Shown one piece after another: positions 14,586 to 21,206 of a stretch of 21,257 nucleotides of DNA. Made by a program: the position numbers and the translations under genes. Within the stretch, counting starts at the first letter, position 1. The number at the start of each line of letters is the position of its first letter. The notes beneath the pieces were generated by a model. That model was not told where the DNA came from and searched no databases. It saw only the letters and a program-made list of their open reading frames with translations. This DNA comes from Bacteroidales bacterium UBA3684 (GTDB lineage Bacteria; Bacteroidota; Bacteroidia; Bacteroidales; P3): positions 422 to 21,678 of the forward strand of contig DFIZ01000056.1 of NCBI GenBank assembly GCA_002372855.1, given 5' to 3'.

Positions 14586-14603
14586 CTATTGAAGAAAGTT
14601 ATT

Positions 14604-14951
14604 TTAGAATTTGGGTTTCATGGTGTTTTTGCCAGTATTCTGAACTTTGGTGTCCACTTCTTTTTTGGCGGCAGCAGGAACCTCATTTTCATTAACGGTG
14701 GTGTTCACAACCTCTTTGGTAGCCTGTTTGGCAGCTTTCTTCACGGTCTGTTTGGCAGCCTTGGTGGCTTCCTCGACTACTACGGGAGTGGTATCGAGAA
14801 CCTCAGCGGGCTCGGCGATAATCTCTTCGGCAACCTGCTCGATAGGAGTGCTATCAATGGTGTCGGTGGTCTCAGTGCTGTTGTTGTTGCAAGCGGCAAC
14901 GGTCAAAGAAGCAACAGCGGCGATTGCCAAAAATTTGATGTTCTTTTTCAT
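14604..14951 (-). CDS. Small Ala/Lys/Thr-rich lipoprotein, function unknown
   Basis: Encodes 115 residues. Signal MKKNIKFLAIAAVASLTVAAC with lipobox VAAC, then NNNSTETTD. The middle is acidic (EEIIAEPAEVLDTTP) and then turns into an amphipathic helix of 11-residue character (EEATKAAKQTVKKAAKQATK), reminiscent of LEA-like or apolipoprotein-like helices. No enzymatic motif is seen. The start is 32 bases after the stop of the upstream lipoprotein gene, without a promoter in between, so it is the second gene of a two-gene unit. The lipobox region and Asn/Thr/Asp linker resemble those of the Cys-rich lipoprotein at 12990-13436. Confidence 0.8.
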   Translation of the reverse strand: MKKNIKFLAIAAVASLTVAACNNNSTETTDTIDSTPIEQVAEEIIAEPAEVLDTTPVVVEEATKAAKQTVKKAAKQATKEVVNTTVNENEVPAAAKKEVDTKVQNTGKNTMKPKF

Positions 14952-14983
14952 TTCCTATTAATATTTATTGTGGTTGATTATTC

Positions 14984-15673
14984 TTACTGAGCCTGAACAG
15001 CAAAGGCATAGTTGTTAAGAGCGAACTCCACGGGGATCTTGGAGGTTTCGGCATCGGCGGTGTTGTAGATGGACTGACGCTGGGCATCTTCGATAGCGCC
15101 CTGAGTGTTCCAATCCTGAACGGTGTAGCCGGCAGCCTCAAGAGCGGCGGTGAGGGCGTACTGCCATTCCATATAGTTGTAGAACACGAAGGAATAGTTG
15201 CAGGTAATGGTGTGGTTGGTGGCGTCAAAGCTACCAAAGTTGTAGTTGGGGATGTCGTCAATCTGATAGTCACCCATGGGGTTGCCATCGCTACCCTGAA
15301 GCATGCTTTCGTAGAAGAGCTCGACAGCATAGTTGGCGTTCTGGTAGAAGGCGCTGGGAGCCATCAAGCTTTCCCCGGTTTGATTGTTTCTACCAGCCAG
15401 GAAGGGGCAGACGAAGTAGGGGAATACAACCTCTTCATTGGACATGGAAACGGCGGCCTGGAAAGCGGACATGGCCCACTGACCTTGACTCTCATAAGCT
15501 TTGGCATCGACATAACCCCAGTTGTGGTTCTCATTGTTGACGTTGAGAGTGTAGGAACCATCAGCGGGAGTGTTGGGGGTGTTGGTGTCATCGTCCTTGT
15601 CCTTGTTGCAGGAAACCATAGTCAGGCTGCAAGCCATCAGGGCAATGCCCATGAATTTGAAAATGTTCTTCAT
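14984..15673 (-). CDS. Lipoprotein, function unknown
   Basis: Encodes 229 residues; family not recognised. Signal MKNIFKFMGIALMACSLTMVSC with lipobox MVSC, followed by an NKDKDDD acidic stretch that may act as a lipoprotein surface-export signal of the Bacteroidota type. The mature part is rich in aromatic residues and Asn/Gln (NNENHNWGYVDAKAY, VFPYFVCPFLAG, FVFYNYMEWQYAL), compatible with a beta-rich extracellular domain. The promoter at 15737-15744 shares a 33-base core with the tRNA-Val promoter and predicts a leader of about 58 bases. First gene of the unit with 14604-14951. Confidence 0.8.
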   Translation of the reverse strand: MKNIFKFMGIALMACSLTMVSCNKDKDDDTNTPNTPADGSYTLNVNNENHNWGYVDAKAYESQGQWAMSAFQAAVSMSNEEVVFPYFVCPFLAGRNNQTGESLMAPSAFYQNANYAVELFYESMLQGSDGNPMGDYQIDDIPNYNFGSFDATNHTITCNYSFVFYNYMEWQYALTAALEAAGYTVQDWNTQGAIEDAQRQSIYNTADAETSKIPVEFALNNYAFAVQAQ

Positions 15674-15736
15674 TGTTTGAATGTTTTTAGGTTAATAATT
15701 AATTGTTTACTAATTTTTCTGTTTAATATTTGGGTG

Positions 15737-15744
15737 CAAAAGTA
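15737..15744 (-). promoter_or_regulatory. -7 promoter element of the leftward lipoprotein pair
   Basis: On the minus strand this is TACTTTTG. The surrounding 15732-15764 repeats 31 of 33 bases of the tRNA-Val promoter region. The TTTG -33 element of the tRNA promoter is not conserved here. Confidence 0.7.
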
Positions 15745-15876
15745 CGAACTTTTTCCGATATGGCGATAATTTTTTTTTGAACTTGATATTATGGCGTTGA
15801 TGTATAGTGTTTTATGCGGTGTTAATTATTCTTAAGGAGGCCCGATACCATAGGTTGAAGGGCTTGAGGAGGGGTG

Positions 15877-16968
15877 TCATTGGCGCACATCGAGGGCGTC
15901 GCGGAGGGCGGAGGCCAAGAGCATGAAGGCCAGCACGACGAGCATGATGGCCACTCCCGGCAGCAGGGCCAGGTAGGCGCTGTCGAGGAGAATATATCCG
16001 TAGTTCTCCTTCACCATCATGCCCCACGACGGCATGGGAGGCTGCACGCCGATGCCGAGGAAGCTCAGGCCCGCTTCCAGCAGGATGGCACTGGCAAAGT
16101 TGCTGGCGGCAACCACCACCACGGCACCGACAATGTTGGGCAATATGTGGCGGAAAATGGTGCGGAAGGTGCTGTAGCCCAAGGCGCGTGTGGCCTCGAT
16201 GTATTCTTTCTCCTTGATGCTGAGCACTTCGCCGCGCACCACGCGGGCAATGTCGACCCACATCGTCAGCCCCACGGCGATGAATATCTGCCAGAAACCT
16301 TTGCCCAGCACGAAGGTGATGGCGATGACCAGCAGCACCGTGGGTATGGACCACACAACGTTGATGAGCCACAGGATGAGGTTGTCCACCCATCCGCCGT
16401 AGTAGGCCGCCAGGGCGCCGAGGGTGATGCCCAGCAGCAGGGCGATGACGATGGCTATGAAGCCCACGGAGAGGCTTACGCGCGAGCCAATCATGAGCAT
16501 CGACAGCACGTCGCGCCCGTAGCCGTCGGTGCCGAGGACGAAGGTGCGCTCCTCGACAGTGGCCTCCTTGGCGGCAACAACGATGGGGTCGCCGTTGTAG
16601 GGGGTGGCAATGATGCTGTCGCGCGCGTATCTATATTCTTTTATCGGCGTGGCGGTGTAGGGCAGGGGCTCGCCTTTCGCCATGCGGCGAAAGAGTGACG
16701 AGCGATGAGCGGCGAGTGATGGGTCGTCGACACACAGGAAGGTGGCTTTGGAGAAGGGTTTGAGCGTCGCCAGCTCAAGGTACTGCTGGTTGCAGTAGGG
16801 CGTGTGGTCGGGGGTGATGAGGTAGCCCAGAAGGGCCACGACAAAGAACAGCCCGATGACCGTCAGGCTGACAATAGCCAGGGGGTTGCGCAGGAAACGA
16901 CGCCGCGCCAGCCGGTCGAGCGAGCGGCCGGCCAGGTCGGTGGCGGTGCGTTTGCGGAAGAGGCGCAT
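15877..16968 (-). CDS. OppC/DppC-type ABC transporter permease
   Basis: Encodes 363 residues. An N-terminal helix (PLAIVSLTVIGLFFVVALLGYLI) is followed by an extracytoplasmic loop of about 80 residues, then FVLGTDGYGRDVLSMLMIGSRVSL, the hallmark of the OppC N-terminal boundary, several membrane helices and the coupling EAA loop EYIEATRALGYSTFRTIFRHILP. The family moves oligopeptides or related solutes with OppB, ATPases and a binding protein; none of these is in the window, so substrate and partners are unknown. It starts 15 bases after the DUF59 gene and is probably the last gene of the operon. A heptamer array (16693-16720) lies within the loop-coding part. Confidence 0.92.
   Translation of the reverse strand: MRLFRKRTATDLAGRSLDRLARRRFLRNPLAIVSLTVIGLFFVVALLGYLITPDHTPYCNQQYLELATLKPFSKATFLCVDDPSLAAHRSSLFRRMAKGEPLPYTATPIKEYRYARDSIIATPYNGDPIVVAAKEATVEERTFVLGTDGYGRDVLSMLMIGSRVSLSVGFIAIVIALLLGITLGALAAYYGGWVDNLILWLINVVWSIPTVLLVIAITFVLGKGFWQIFIAVGLTMWVDIARVVRGEVLSIKEKEYIEATRALGYSTFRTIFRHILPNIVGAVVVVAASNFASAILLEAGLSFLGIGVQPPMPSWGMMVKENYGYILLDSAYLALLPGVAIMLVVLAFMLLASALRDALDVRQ
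16693..16720 (+). repeat. GAGYGRY heptamer array within the OppC-type gene
   Basis: Four consecutive heptamers on the plus strand: GAGTGAC, GAGCGAT, GAGCGGC, GAGTGAT. The encoded residues on the minus strand (around SLAAHRSSL) show no peptide repeat, so the periodicity belongs to the DNA. Confidence 0.7.
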
Positions 16969-16983
16969 AGGGGCTGGCGGGGT

Positions 16984-17301
16984 TTACATGAATCCCAGTT
17001 CCACCTTCACCTCGTCGGGGATCATGTCCATGCTCCAGGGCGGGTCGAAGGTGAGTTCCACATCGACGTTCTTCACGCCGCTGATGTAGCTCACCATCTG
17101 TTTCACCTCCTGGAACATGTATTCGGCCTCCGGGCAGTCCGGAGCCGTCATGGTCATGAGGATGTGCACGTTGAGGTCGTCGTCGACCTCGACCTTGTAG
17201 ATGAGGCCCAGGTCGTAGATGTTCACCGGGATCTCGGGGTCGTAGATATTGCGCAGGCAGTTGACGACGGCGCTGTTGATGGTTTCTTTCGTGGGTTCCA
17301 T
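16984..17301 (-). CDS. DUF59/MIP18-family Fe-S assembly protein (SufT-like)
   Basis: Encodes 105 residues, the full length of the single-domain family. Seen: the N-terminal DPEIPVNIYDLGLIY, the TAPDCP motif with its conserved Cys, and DPPWSMDMI near the C-terminus. Members assist maturation of Fe-S proteins (SufT, MIP18) or belong to phenylacetate oxygenase (PaaD); the sufE neighbour supports the Fe-S role. The start overlaps the sufE stop by one base (TAATG), indicating translational coupling. Confidence 0.9.
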   Translation of the reverse strand: MEPTKETINSAVVNCLRNIYDPEIPVNIYDLGLIYKVEVDDDLNVHILMTMTAPDCPEAEYMFQEVKQMVSYISGVKNVDVELTFDPPWSMDMIPDEVKVELGFM

Positions 17302-17720
17302 TATTGTTTCATTTTATAGGCCAGGGCGTACATTTTCATCTGTTTGACCATGGAGGTGAGCCCGTTGGAGCGGGTGGGGGAGAGGTGTTCCTTGAGGCCT
17401 ATGGCGTCGATGAAGGCCAGGTCGGCGTCGAGGATGTCTTGCGGCGTCTGCCCGTCGAGGACGCGGATGAGGAGCGAAATGATGCCGCGGGTGATGACGG
17501 CGTCGCTGTCGGCGCGGAAGTAGAGGCGTCCGTCGCGCTGCTCGCAGCTGAGCCACACACGGCTCTGGCAGCCGCGGATGAGGTTGGCCTCGGTCTTGTC
17601 CTTCTCGTCGATGACAGGGCACTCCTTGCCCAGGTCGATAATGTAGGCGTAGCGGTCGAGCCATTCGTCGAAGTTGGCGAACTCGTCGATGATCTGTTGT
17701 TCTATTTCTTTGATGGTCAT
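17301..17720 (-). CDS. sufE: SufE, cysteine desulfurase partner and sulfur acceptor
   Basis: Encodes 139 residues, normal for SufE. Conserved blocks: the N-terminal helix with DEFANFDEWLDRYAYIIDLGK, EANLIRGCQSRVWL containing the sulfur-accepting Cys (about residue 51), RADSDAVITRGIISLLI, and GLKEHLSPTRSNGL. SufE accepts persulfide sulfur from the desulfurase SufS and passes it to SufB. It starts 19 bases after the Lpt-type permease stop and overlaps the DUF59 gene by one base. It is on the opposite strand and about 9 kb from sufC/sufD. Confidence 0.95.
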   Translation of the reverse strand: MTIKEIEQQIIDEFANFDEWLDRYAYIIDLGKECPVIDEKDKTEANLIRGCQSRVWLSCEQRDGRLYFRADSDAVITRGIISLLIRVLDGQTPQDILDADLAFIDAIGLKEHLSPTRSNGLTSMVKQMKMYALAYKMKQ

Positions 17721-17739
17721 TTCTGTATGCAGGGTTGTT

Positions 17740-18822
17740 TTATTTGGGTGCTTTGTAGATGAGCCAGGCGGCGGCGACGCTGAAGATAATCTGCGGCAGG
17801 AGCACTGCCATGAAGGGCGAGAGGTTGCCGTTGGTGGCGAATACGGTGGTGATTTTCATGAAGACGATGAACGAGAAGGCAATGGTGATGCCTATGGCCA
17901 GGTGCACGCCGATGCCGCCGCGGCTCTTGCGGGCGGCAATGGCCACTCCGATGAGTGTCATGACGATGATGGCCAGGGGGTTGATCAGGCGCTGCCAGAG
18001 CTCGATTTTGGCCGTCTTGACGGTGCCCGTGCCGCGCATCTCCTCGCGGTGTATGTAGTCGATGAGGTCGGGCGTGTTCATGGTCTCCACTCGGGTCGAC
18101 AGGAGGTTGAGGTCGTCGGGCGTAATGTCCAGCTTGACGTTGGCTTTGCCCTGGAAGCTGAAGGTTTCGCGGTGCAGGCTGTCGATGGTGCGCAGGCTGT
18201 AGCCCGAGCAGCGCCACAGCCCTTCGGCGGTGTCGTAGGTGATGTTGTTGGCCGTTTCGCGGCGCAGCAGACGCCCCTCGGGGTCGAGCTCCTCGCGGCA
18301 GAACATGAAGGCCTGCAGCTTCTTGACGTCATAGCTCTCGGCGTAGACCTGCACCCCGGGCTTGGCCTGGAAGTGGAGGTTGGAGTAGTAGTTGGTGGCC
18401 TTGGACTTGACGTACTCCTCCTCGAAAGCTATCAGGCGCTGGTTGGAGGAGGGTATGACGAAGTTGCCCAGCACAAAAACGACTATGGCCACAATGGCCG
18501 CGCCGTAGACATAGGGCCGCAGCATGCGCCCGTAGCGCACTCCGGAACTCAGGATGGCGATAATCTCGCTGTTGCCGGCCATCTTCGACGTGAAGAAAAT
18601 GACCGATATGAAGATGAACAGCGGACTGTAGAGGTTGACAAATCCCGGGATAAAGTTGAGGTAGTAGATGGACACCACCTGCCACAGCGTGGCGTGGTGC
18701 TCGAGGAATTTGTCCAGCTTCTCGCTGACGTCGAAGGTGATGACTATGATGATAATAAGGGCAAGCGCCAGAAGAAAAGTCTTCAGGTACTTGCCCAATA
18801 TGTAGCGGTCCAGTCGTTTCAC
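17740..18822 (-). CDS. LptF/LptG-family permease (YjgP/YjgQ)
   Basis: Encodes 360 residues from a GTG start. Topology fits LptF/G: N-terminal membrane helices (MKRLDRYILGKYLKTFLLAL; FIPGFVNLYSPLFIFISVIFF; AAIVAIVVFVLGNFVIP), a periplasmic beta-jellyroll region (about residues 130-260), and C-terminal helices (INPLAIIVMTLIGVAIAA; IGITIAFSFIVFM; LLPQIIFSVAAAWLIY). The segment SKMAGNSEIIAILSSGVRYGRML matches the conserved coupling region. The family forms the inner-membrane part of the lipopolysaccharide export machine; LptG is somewhat more likely than LptF, but I cannot decide. The GTG at 18820-18822 sits 3 bases from the end of a heptamer array; sufE follows 19 bases downstream. Confidence 0.9.
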   Translation of the reverse strand: MKRLDRYILGKYLKTFLLALALIIIIVITFDVSEKLDKFLEHHATLWQVVSIYYLNFIPGFVNLYSPLFIFISVIFFTSKMAGNSEIIAILSSGVRYGRMLRPYVYGAAIVAIVVFVLGNFVIPSSNQRLIAFEEEYVKSKATNYYSNLHFQAKPGVQVYAESYDVKKLQAFMFCREELDPEGRLLRRETANNITYDTAEGLWRCSGYSLRTIDSLHRETFSFQGKANVKLDITPDDLNLLSTRVETMNTPDLIDYIHREEMRGTGTVKTAKIELWQRLINPLAIIVMTLIGVAIAARKSRGGIGVHLAIGITIAFSFIVFMKITTVFATNGNLSPFMAVLLPQIIFSVAAAWLIYKAPK

Positions 18823-18825
18823 TTC

Positions 18826-18858
18826 AGTGTTAAGTGTTTAGTTTTTAGTGTTAAGTTC
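18826..18858 (+). repeat. Left AGTGTTN heptamer array (inverted partner of 19210-19244)
   Basis: Plus strand: AGTGTTA, AGTGTTT, AGTTTTT, AGTGTTA, then AGTTC. The four-helix-bundle gene stop (TAA, minus strand, 18840-18838) and its last six codons lie inside the array. Confidence 0.9.
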
Positions 18859-19209
18859 GGGCTGGCGCGGCGAAGTCTTTTTGGTCGTTGAAACCAGCAT
18901 TTTCACCAGTTCTTTACAATCGGAGACAAGTTTGTCGGCCGATGAGTTGTCCAGGTACTCTGACATTGAAAGCAACTTCAGCCAATATAGAGTCTCGTTG
19001 GCTTCTTTAAGTGCTATATACATCTTCGAGGAGAAATCGGCCATGCTTTGCGCCATATTGGCTTCCGCTATGTTTGCACCGATGCTGGTGCCGCATCGCA
19101 GAAGTTGTTTGGACATTACATATTCTCCTTTCTCGCGTAGATTTTTATATGATGACACTATATTAAGCGCGAACTCGAAACTCTTTTCTTTCAGAATGCT
19201 TTCGCCCAT
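18838..19209 (-). CDS. Four-helix-bundle protein (23S rRNA IVP / Avd-like family)
   Basis: Encodes 123 residues. Diagnostic pattern: SFEFALNIV, then EKGEYVMSKQLLRCGTSIGANIAEA, AQSMADFSSKMYIALKEANET and YWLKLL, i.e. the compact four-helix bundle related to proteins encoded in 23S rRNA intervening sequences and to the Avd accessory protein of diversity-generating retroelements. Members are basic and thought to bind nucleic acid; their role as stand-alone genes is unclear. No reverse transcriptase or variable repeat is in the window. The ATG directly follows one heptamer array, and the last codons (ELNTKN) and stop lie within the inverted partner array. Codons are more AT-rich than in the flanking genes, fitting acquisition. 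It sits between mutA (33 bases) and the Lpt-type permease (15 bases). Confidence 0.92.
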   Translation of the reverse strand: MGESILKEKSFEFALNIVSSYKNLREKGEYVMSKQLLRCGTSIGANIAEANMAQSMADFSSKMYIALKEANETLYWLKLLSMSEYLDNSSADKLVSDCKELVKMLVSTTKKTSPRQPELNTKN

Positions 19210-19244
19210 GTCAACTAAACACTAAACACTTACCACTAAACACT
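19210..19244 (-). repeat. Right AGTGTTN heptamer array (inverted partner of 18826-18858)
   Basis: Minus strand, from 19244 down: AGTGTTT, AGTGGTA, AGTGTTT, AGTGTTT, then AGTTGAC immediately before the four-helix-bundle ATG. The mutA stop codon TAG (19245-19243) shares its AG with the first heptamer. Confidence 0.9.
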
Positions 19245-21099
19245 ACAAAAGTTCTTTTTGGAACTTTTGCAAGCATTCTAGGATGTTGGTTTTCACGTGG
19301 ATGAACTCGTCGATGCCGTAGCCTTTGTAGGTGTCGACCATCTCCTTGGGGAAGCCTGCGAGGACGAGGCTCTTCACCTTGCCCTTGAGGGCGTCGCACA
19401 CGGGCTTGGTGAGCTCGGCGTACTCGTCGTCGCTCGAGCAGAGCACCACGATGTCGGCCTTGCTCTCCAGGGCGGCCTTGGCGCCTTCCTCGGGGGTGGC
19501 GAAGCCGGGATTGTCGATAATCTCGTAGCCGGCGACACCGAAGAAGTTCGTGGCGAAACCGGCACGGGCTTTGCGCATGGCGAGGTTGCCGTAGGTCAGC
19601 AGGAACACCTTCGGGCGTTTGCCACTCTTCTCGGTGGCCAGACGCAGGGCCTCGATGGGCTCGGCGCCGCGGTAGGGCTTGAGGGTGCGCACCTCGCTGC
19701 CCTGCTCGCAATGGCAGCAGCAGTGGCCTTCGTGCTGTATCTTGTCGCCCATCTTCTCCAGCAGGTTGGGATACTGGTTGGTGCCGAGGATGGTGGTCTT
19801 GCGGGTGGCGATGTTGAGGTCGCGCTGCCGGGCGGTCTTCTCCACCTCGTCCTGCACGTAGCCCTGGCGGATGGCCTTGCAGAAGCCGCCGAGCTCTTCC
19901 ACCTTCAGGAAGTGCTCCCAGGCGCCGCGGGCAATCTGGTCGGTGAGGTTCTCGATATAGTAGCTGCCGGCGGCGGGGTCGGCAATCTTGTCCATGTAGC
20001 TCTCCTCCTTGAGCAGCAGCTGCTGGTTGCGGGCAATGCGGTAGCCGAAGTCGTCGGCCTCCTTGTAGGCGTTGTCGAAGGGCAGCACGGAGATGCTGTC
20101 GGCGCCGGCGATGGCGGCGGACATGGCCTCGGTGGTCGAGCGCAGCATGTTGACGTAGGGGTCGTAGACCGACTGGTTCCAGGCGCTGGTGGTGGCGTGG
20201 ACGTAGAGTTTGTAGGCGCAGTCGCACTCGGGCTTGTACTGCTCCACAATCTTGCTCCACAGCAGGCGCGCGGCGCGAATCTTGGCCATCTCCATGAAGT
20301 AGGTGCTGCCGATGCCGACGTTGAGGACGATGCTCGTGGCCACGTGCTCCAGCTTGCAGCCGAGGTCCGTCAGGCGGGCCACCATCTCGTTGGCGGCGGC
20401 CAGCGAGAAGCCGAGCTCCTGCACGATGTTCGAGCCGGCGTTGTGCAGCAGGCTGCCGTGGACGGTCAGCACGCGGAACTTGGGCAGCGCCTCGTGGGCG
20501 TACTCCACCAGTTGCTTGGCCATCTGGAAGTCCTCGGCCTCGCCGCGGTGGAACTTGCCGTGCTTCAGGGCATAGCGGAAGAGGTCGAACTCGCACGAGC
20601 CGCAGAGCTCCTTCGGGTCGAAGCCCTGCTTCTGGGCGTACTCGACGTAAAGCTTCAGGAGCTGGAGGTAGTCCTCGGAGCACATGAAGTTGATGCTCAC
20701 GGCGTTGATGTAGATGCCCTTGAGCAGGGTGGCCATGTCGTCGAGGCTGTGGATGCCCTTGGTGCAGAAGCCGATCGACGTGGCGCCGCGCTCCACGGCG
20801 TCGAGGGCCACGCGGTTGGCCTCCTTGGGGTCGGCGATGTGGATGTCCTGGCGCACGTCCCACACGTTGTTGTCCGTGTGTTTGCCGCGCGTGTAGGGCA
20901 TCTGGCCGGGGTTGCTGTCGAGGTATTCGAGACCTTCGAGGTCTTCGGCACGGTAGTAGGGTTTCACCTTGAAACCTTCGATGGTGTGCCACACGAGTTT
21001 CTTCTCGTAGTCGGCCCCTTTGAGGTCCTTGATGATGGCTTCCTCCCATTTCTCGGTCGGGACGGGCGGGAATTCGCTGAACAATTTGTTGTCTTCCAT
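19243..21099 (-). CDS. mutA: Methylmalonyl-CoA mutase small subunit
   Basis: Encodes 618 residues from ATG 21099 (MEDNKLFSEFPPVPTEKWE). The TIM-barrel part contains LEGLEYLDSNPGQMPYTRGKH, the GSCEFDLFRYALKHGK block, LGFSLAAANEMVARLTDLG and DPAAGSYYIENLTDQIA, all typical of the mutase. The C-terminal flavodoxin-like domain (about 480-618) lacks the cobalamin-ligating DxHxxG motif, as expected for the non-catalytic small subunit; the large subunit MutB carries B12. Together they interconvert succinyl-CoA and methylmalonyl-CoA in propionate formation. The in-frame ATG at 21138 lies in the promoter element and is rejected. mutB, usually directly downstream, is absent there; the four-helix-bundle gene and its repeats follow instead. 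Confidence 0.95.
   Translation of the reverse strand: MEDNKLFSEFPPVPTEKWEEAIIKDLKGADYEKKLVWHTIEGFKVKPYYRAEDLEGLEYLDSNPGQMPYTRGKHTDNNVWDVRQDIHIADPKEANRVALDAVERGATSIGFCTKGIHSLDDMATLLKGIYINAVSINFMCSEDYLQLLKLYVEYAQKQGFDPKELCGSCEFDLFRYALKHGKFHRGEAEDFQMAKQLVEYAHEALPKFRVLTVHGSLLHNAGSNIVQELGFSLAAANEMVARLTDLGCKLEHVATSIVLNVGIGSTYFMEMAKIRAARLLWSKIVEQYKPECDCAYKLYVHATTSAWNQSVYDPYVNMLRSTTEAMSAAIAGADSISVLPFDNAYKEADDFGYRIARNQQLLLKEESYMDKIADPAAGSYYIENLTDQIARGAWEHFLKVEELGGFCKAIRQGYVQDEVEKTARQRDLNIATRKTTILGTNQYPNLLEKMGDKIQHEGHCCCHCEQGSEVRTLKPYRGAEPIEALRLATEKSGKRPKVFLLTYGNLAMRKARAGFATNFFGVAGYEIIDNPGFATPEEGAKAALESKADIVVLCSSDDEYAELTKPVCDALKGKVKSLVLAGFPKEMVDTYKGYGIDEFIHVKTNILECLQKFQKELL
19246..19269. repeat. Palindrome across the 3' end of mutA
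   Basis: A perfect 9-bp inverted repeat CAAAAGTTC (19246-19254) / GAACTTTTG (19261-19269) with a 6-base spacer covers the last codons of mutA, immediately next to the right heptamer array. No T-run follows on minus. Confidence 0.7.
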
Positions 21100-21135
21100 T
21101 ATATTGTATCGTTTATTTGTTTCTATTGTAAAAGG

Positions 21136-21143
21136 CAAAGATA
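21136..21143 (-). promoter_or_regulatory. -7 promoter element of mutA
   Basis: Minus strand TATCTTTG matches TAnnTTTG. The predicted leader is about 30 bases before ATG 21099. It probably drives the whole leftward run down to the OppC-type gene, since no other promoter was found in the short gaps. Confidence 0.65.
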
Positions 21144-21206
21144 CAAAAATTTTTTTACTTATGAAAAAAAATCGTCAAAAAATCTTTCCCCGCCTCCTCC
21201 CACCTC

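Noticed and set aside
15838-15876. Possible terminator after the OppC-type gene (AGGCCC/GGGCTT)
   Set aside because: The stem is short with a 16-base loop and only an AT-rich, not T-run, tail; too weak to list as a feature.
18838-19209. Diversity-generating retroelement
   Set aside because: Only an Avd-like/IVP-like four-helix-bundle protein is present; there is no reverse transcriptase, template repeat or variable repeat in the window.
21100-21138. N-terminal extension of mutA to the ATG at 21138
   Set aside because: That ATG lies inside the TATCTTTG promoter element at 21136-21143, so it would not be on the transcript.
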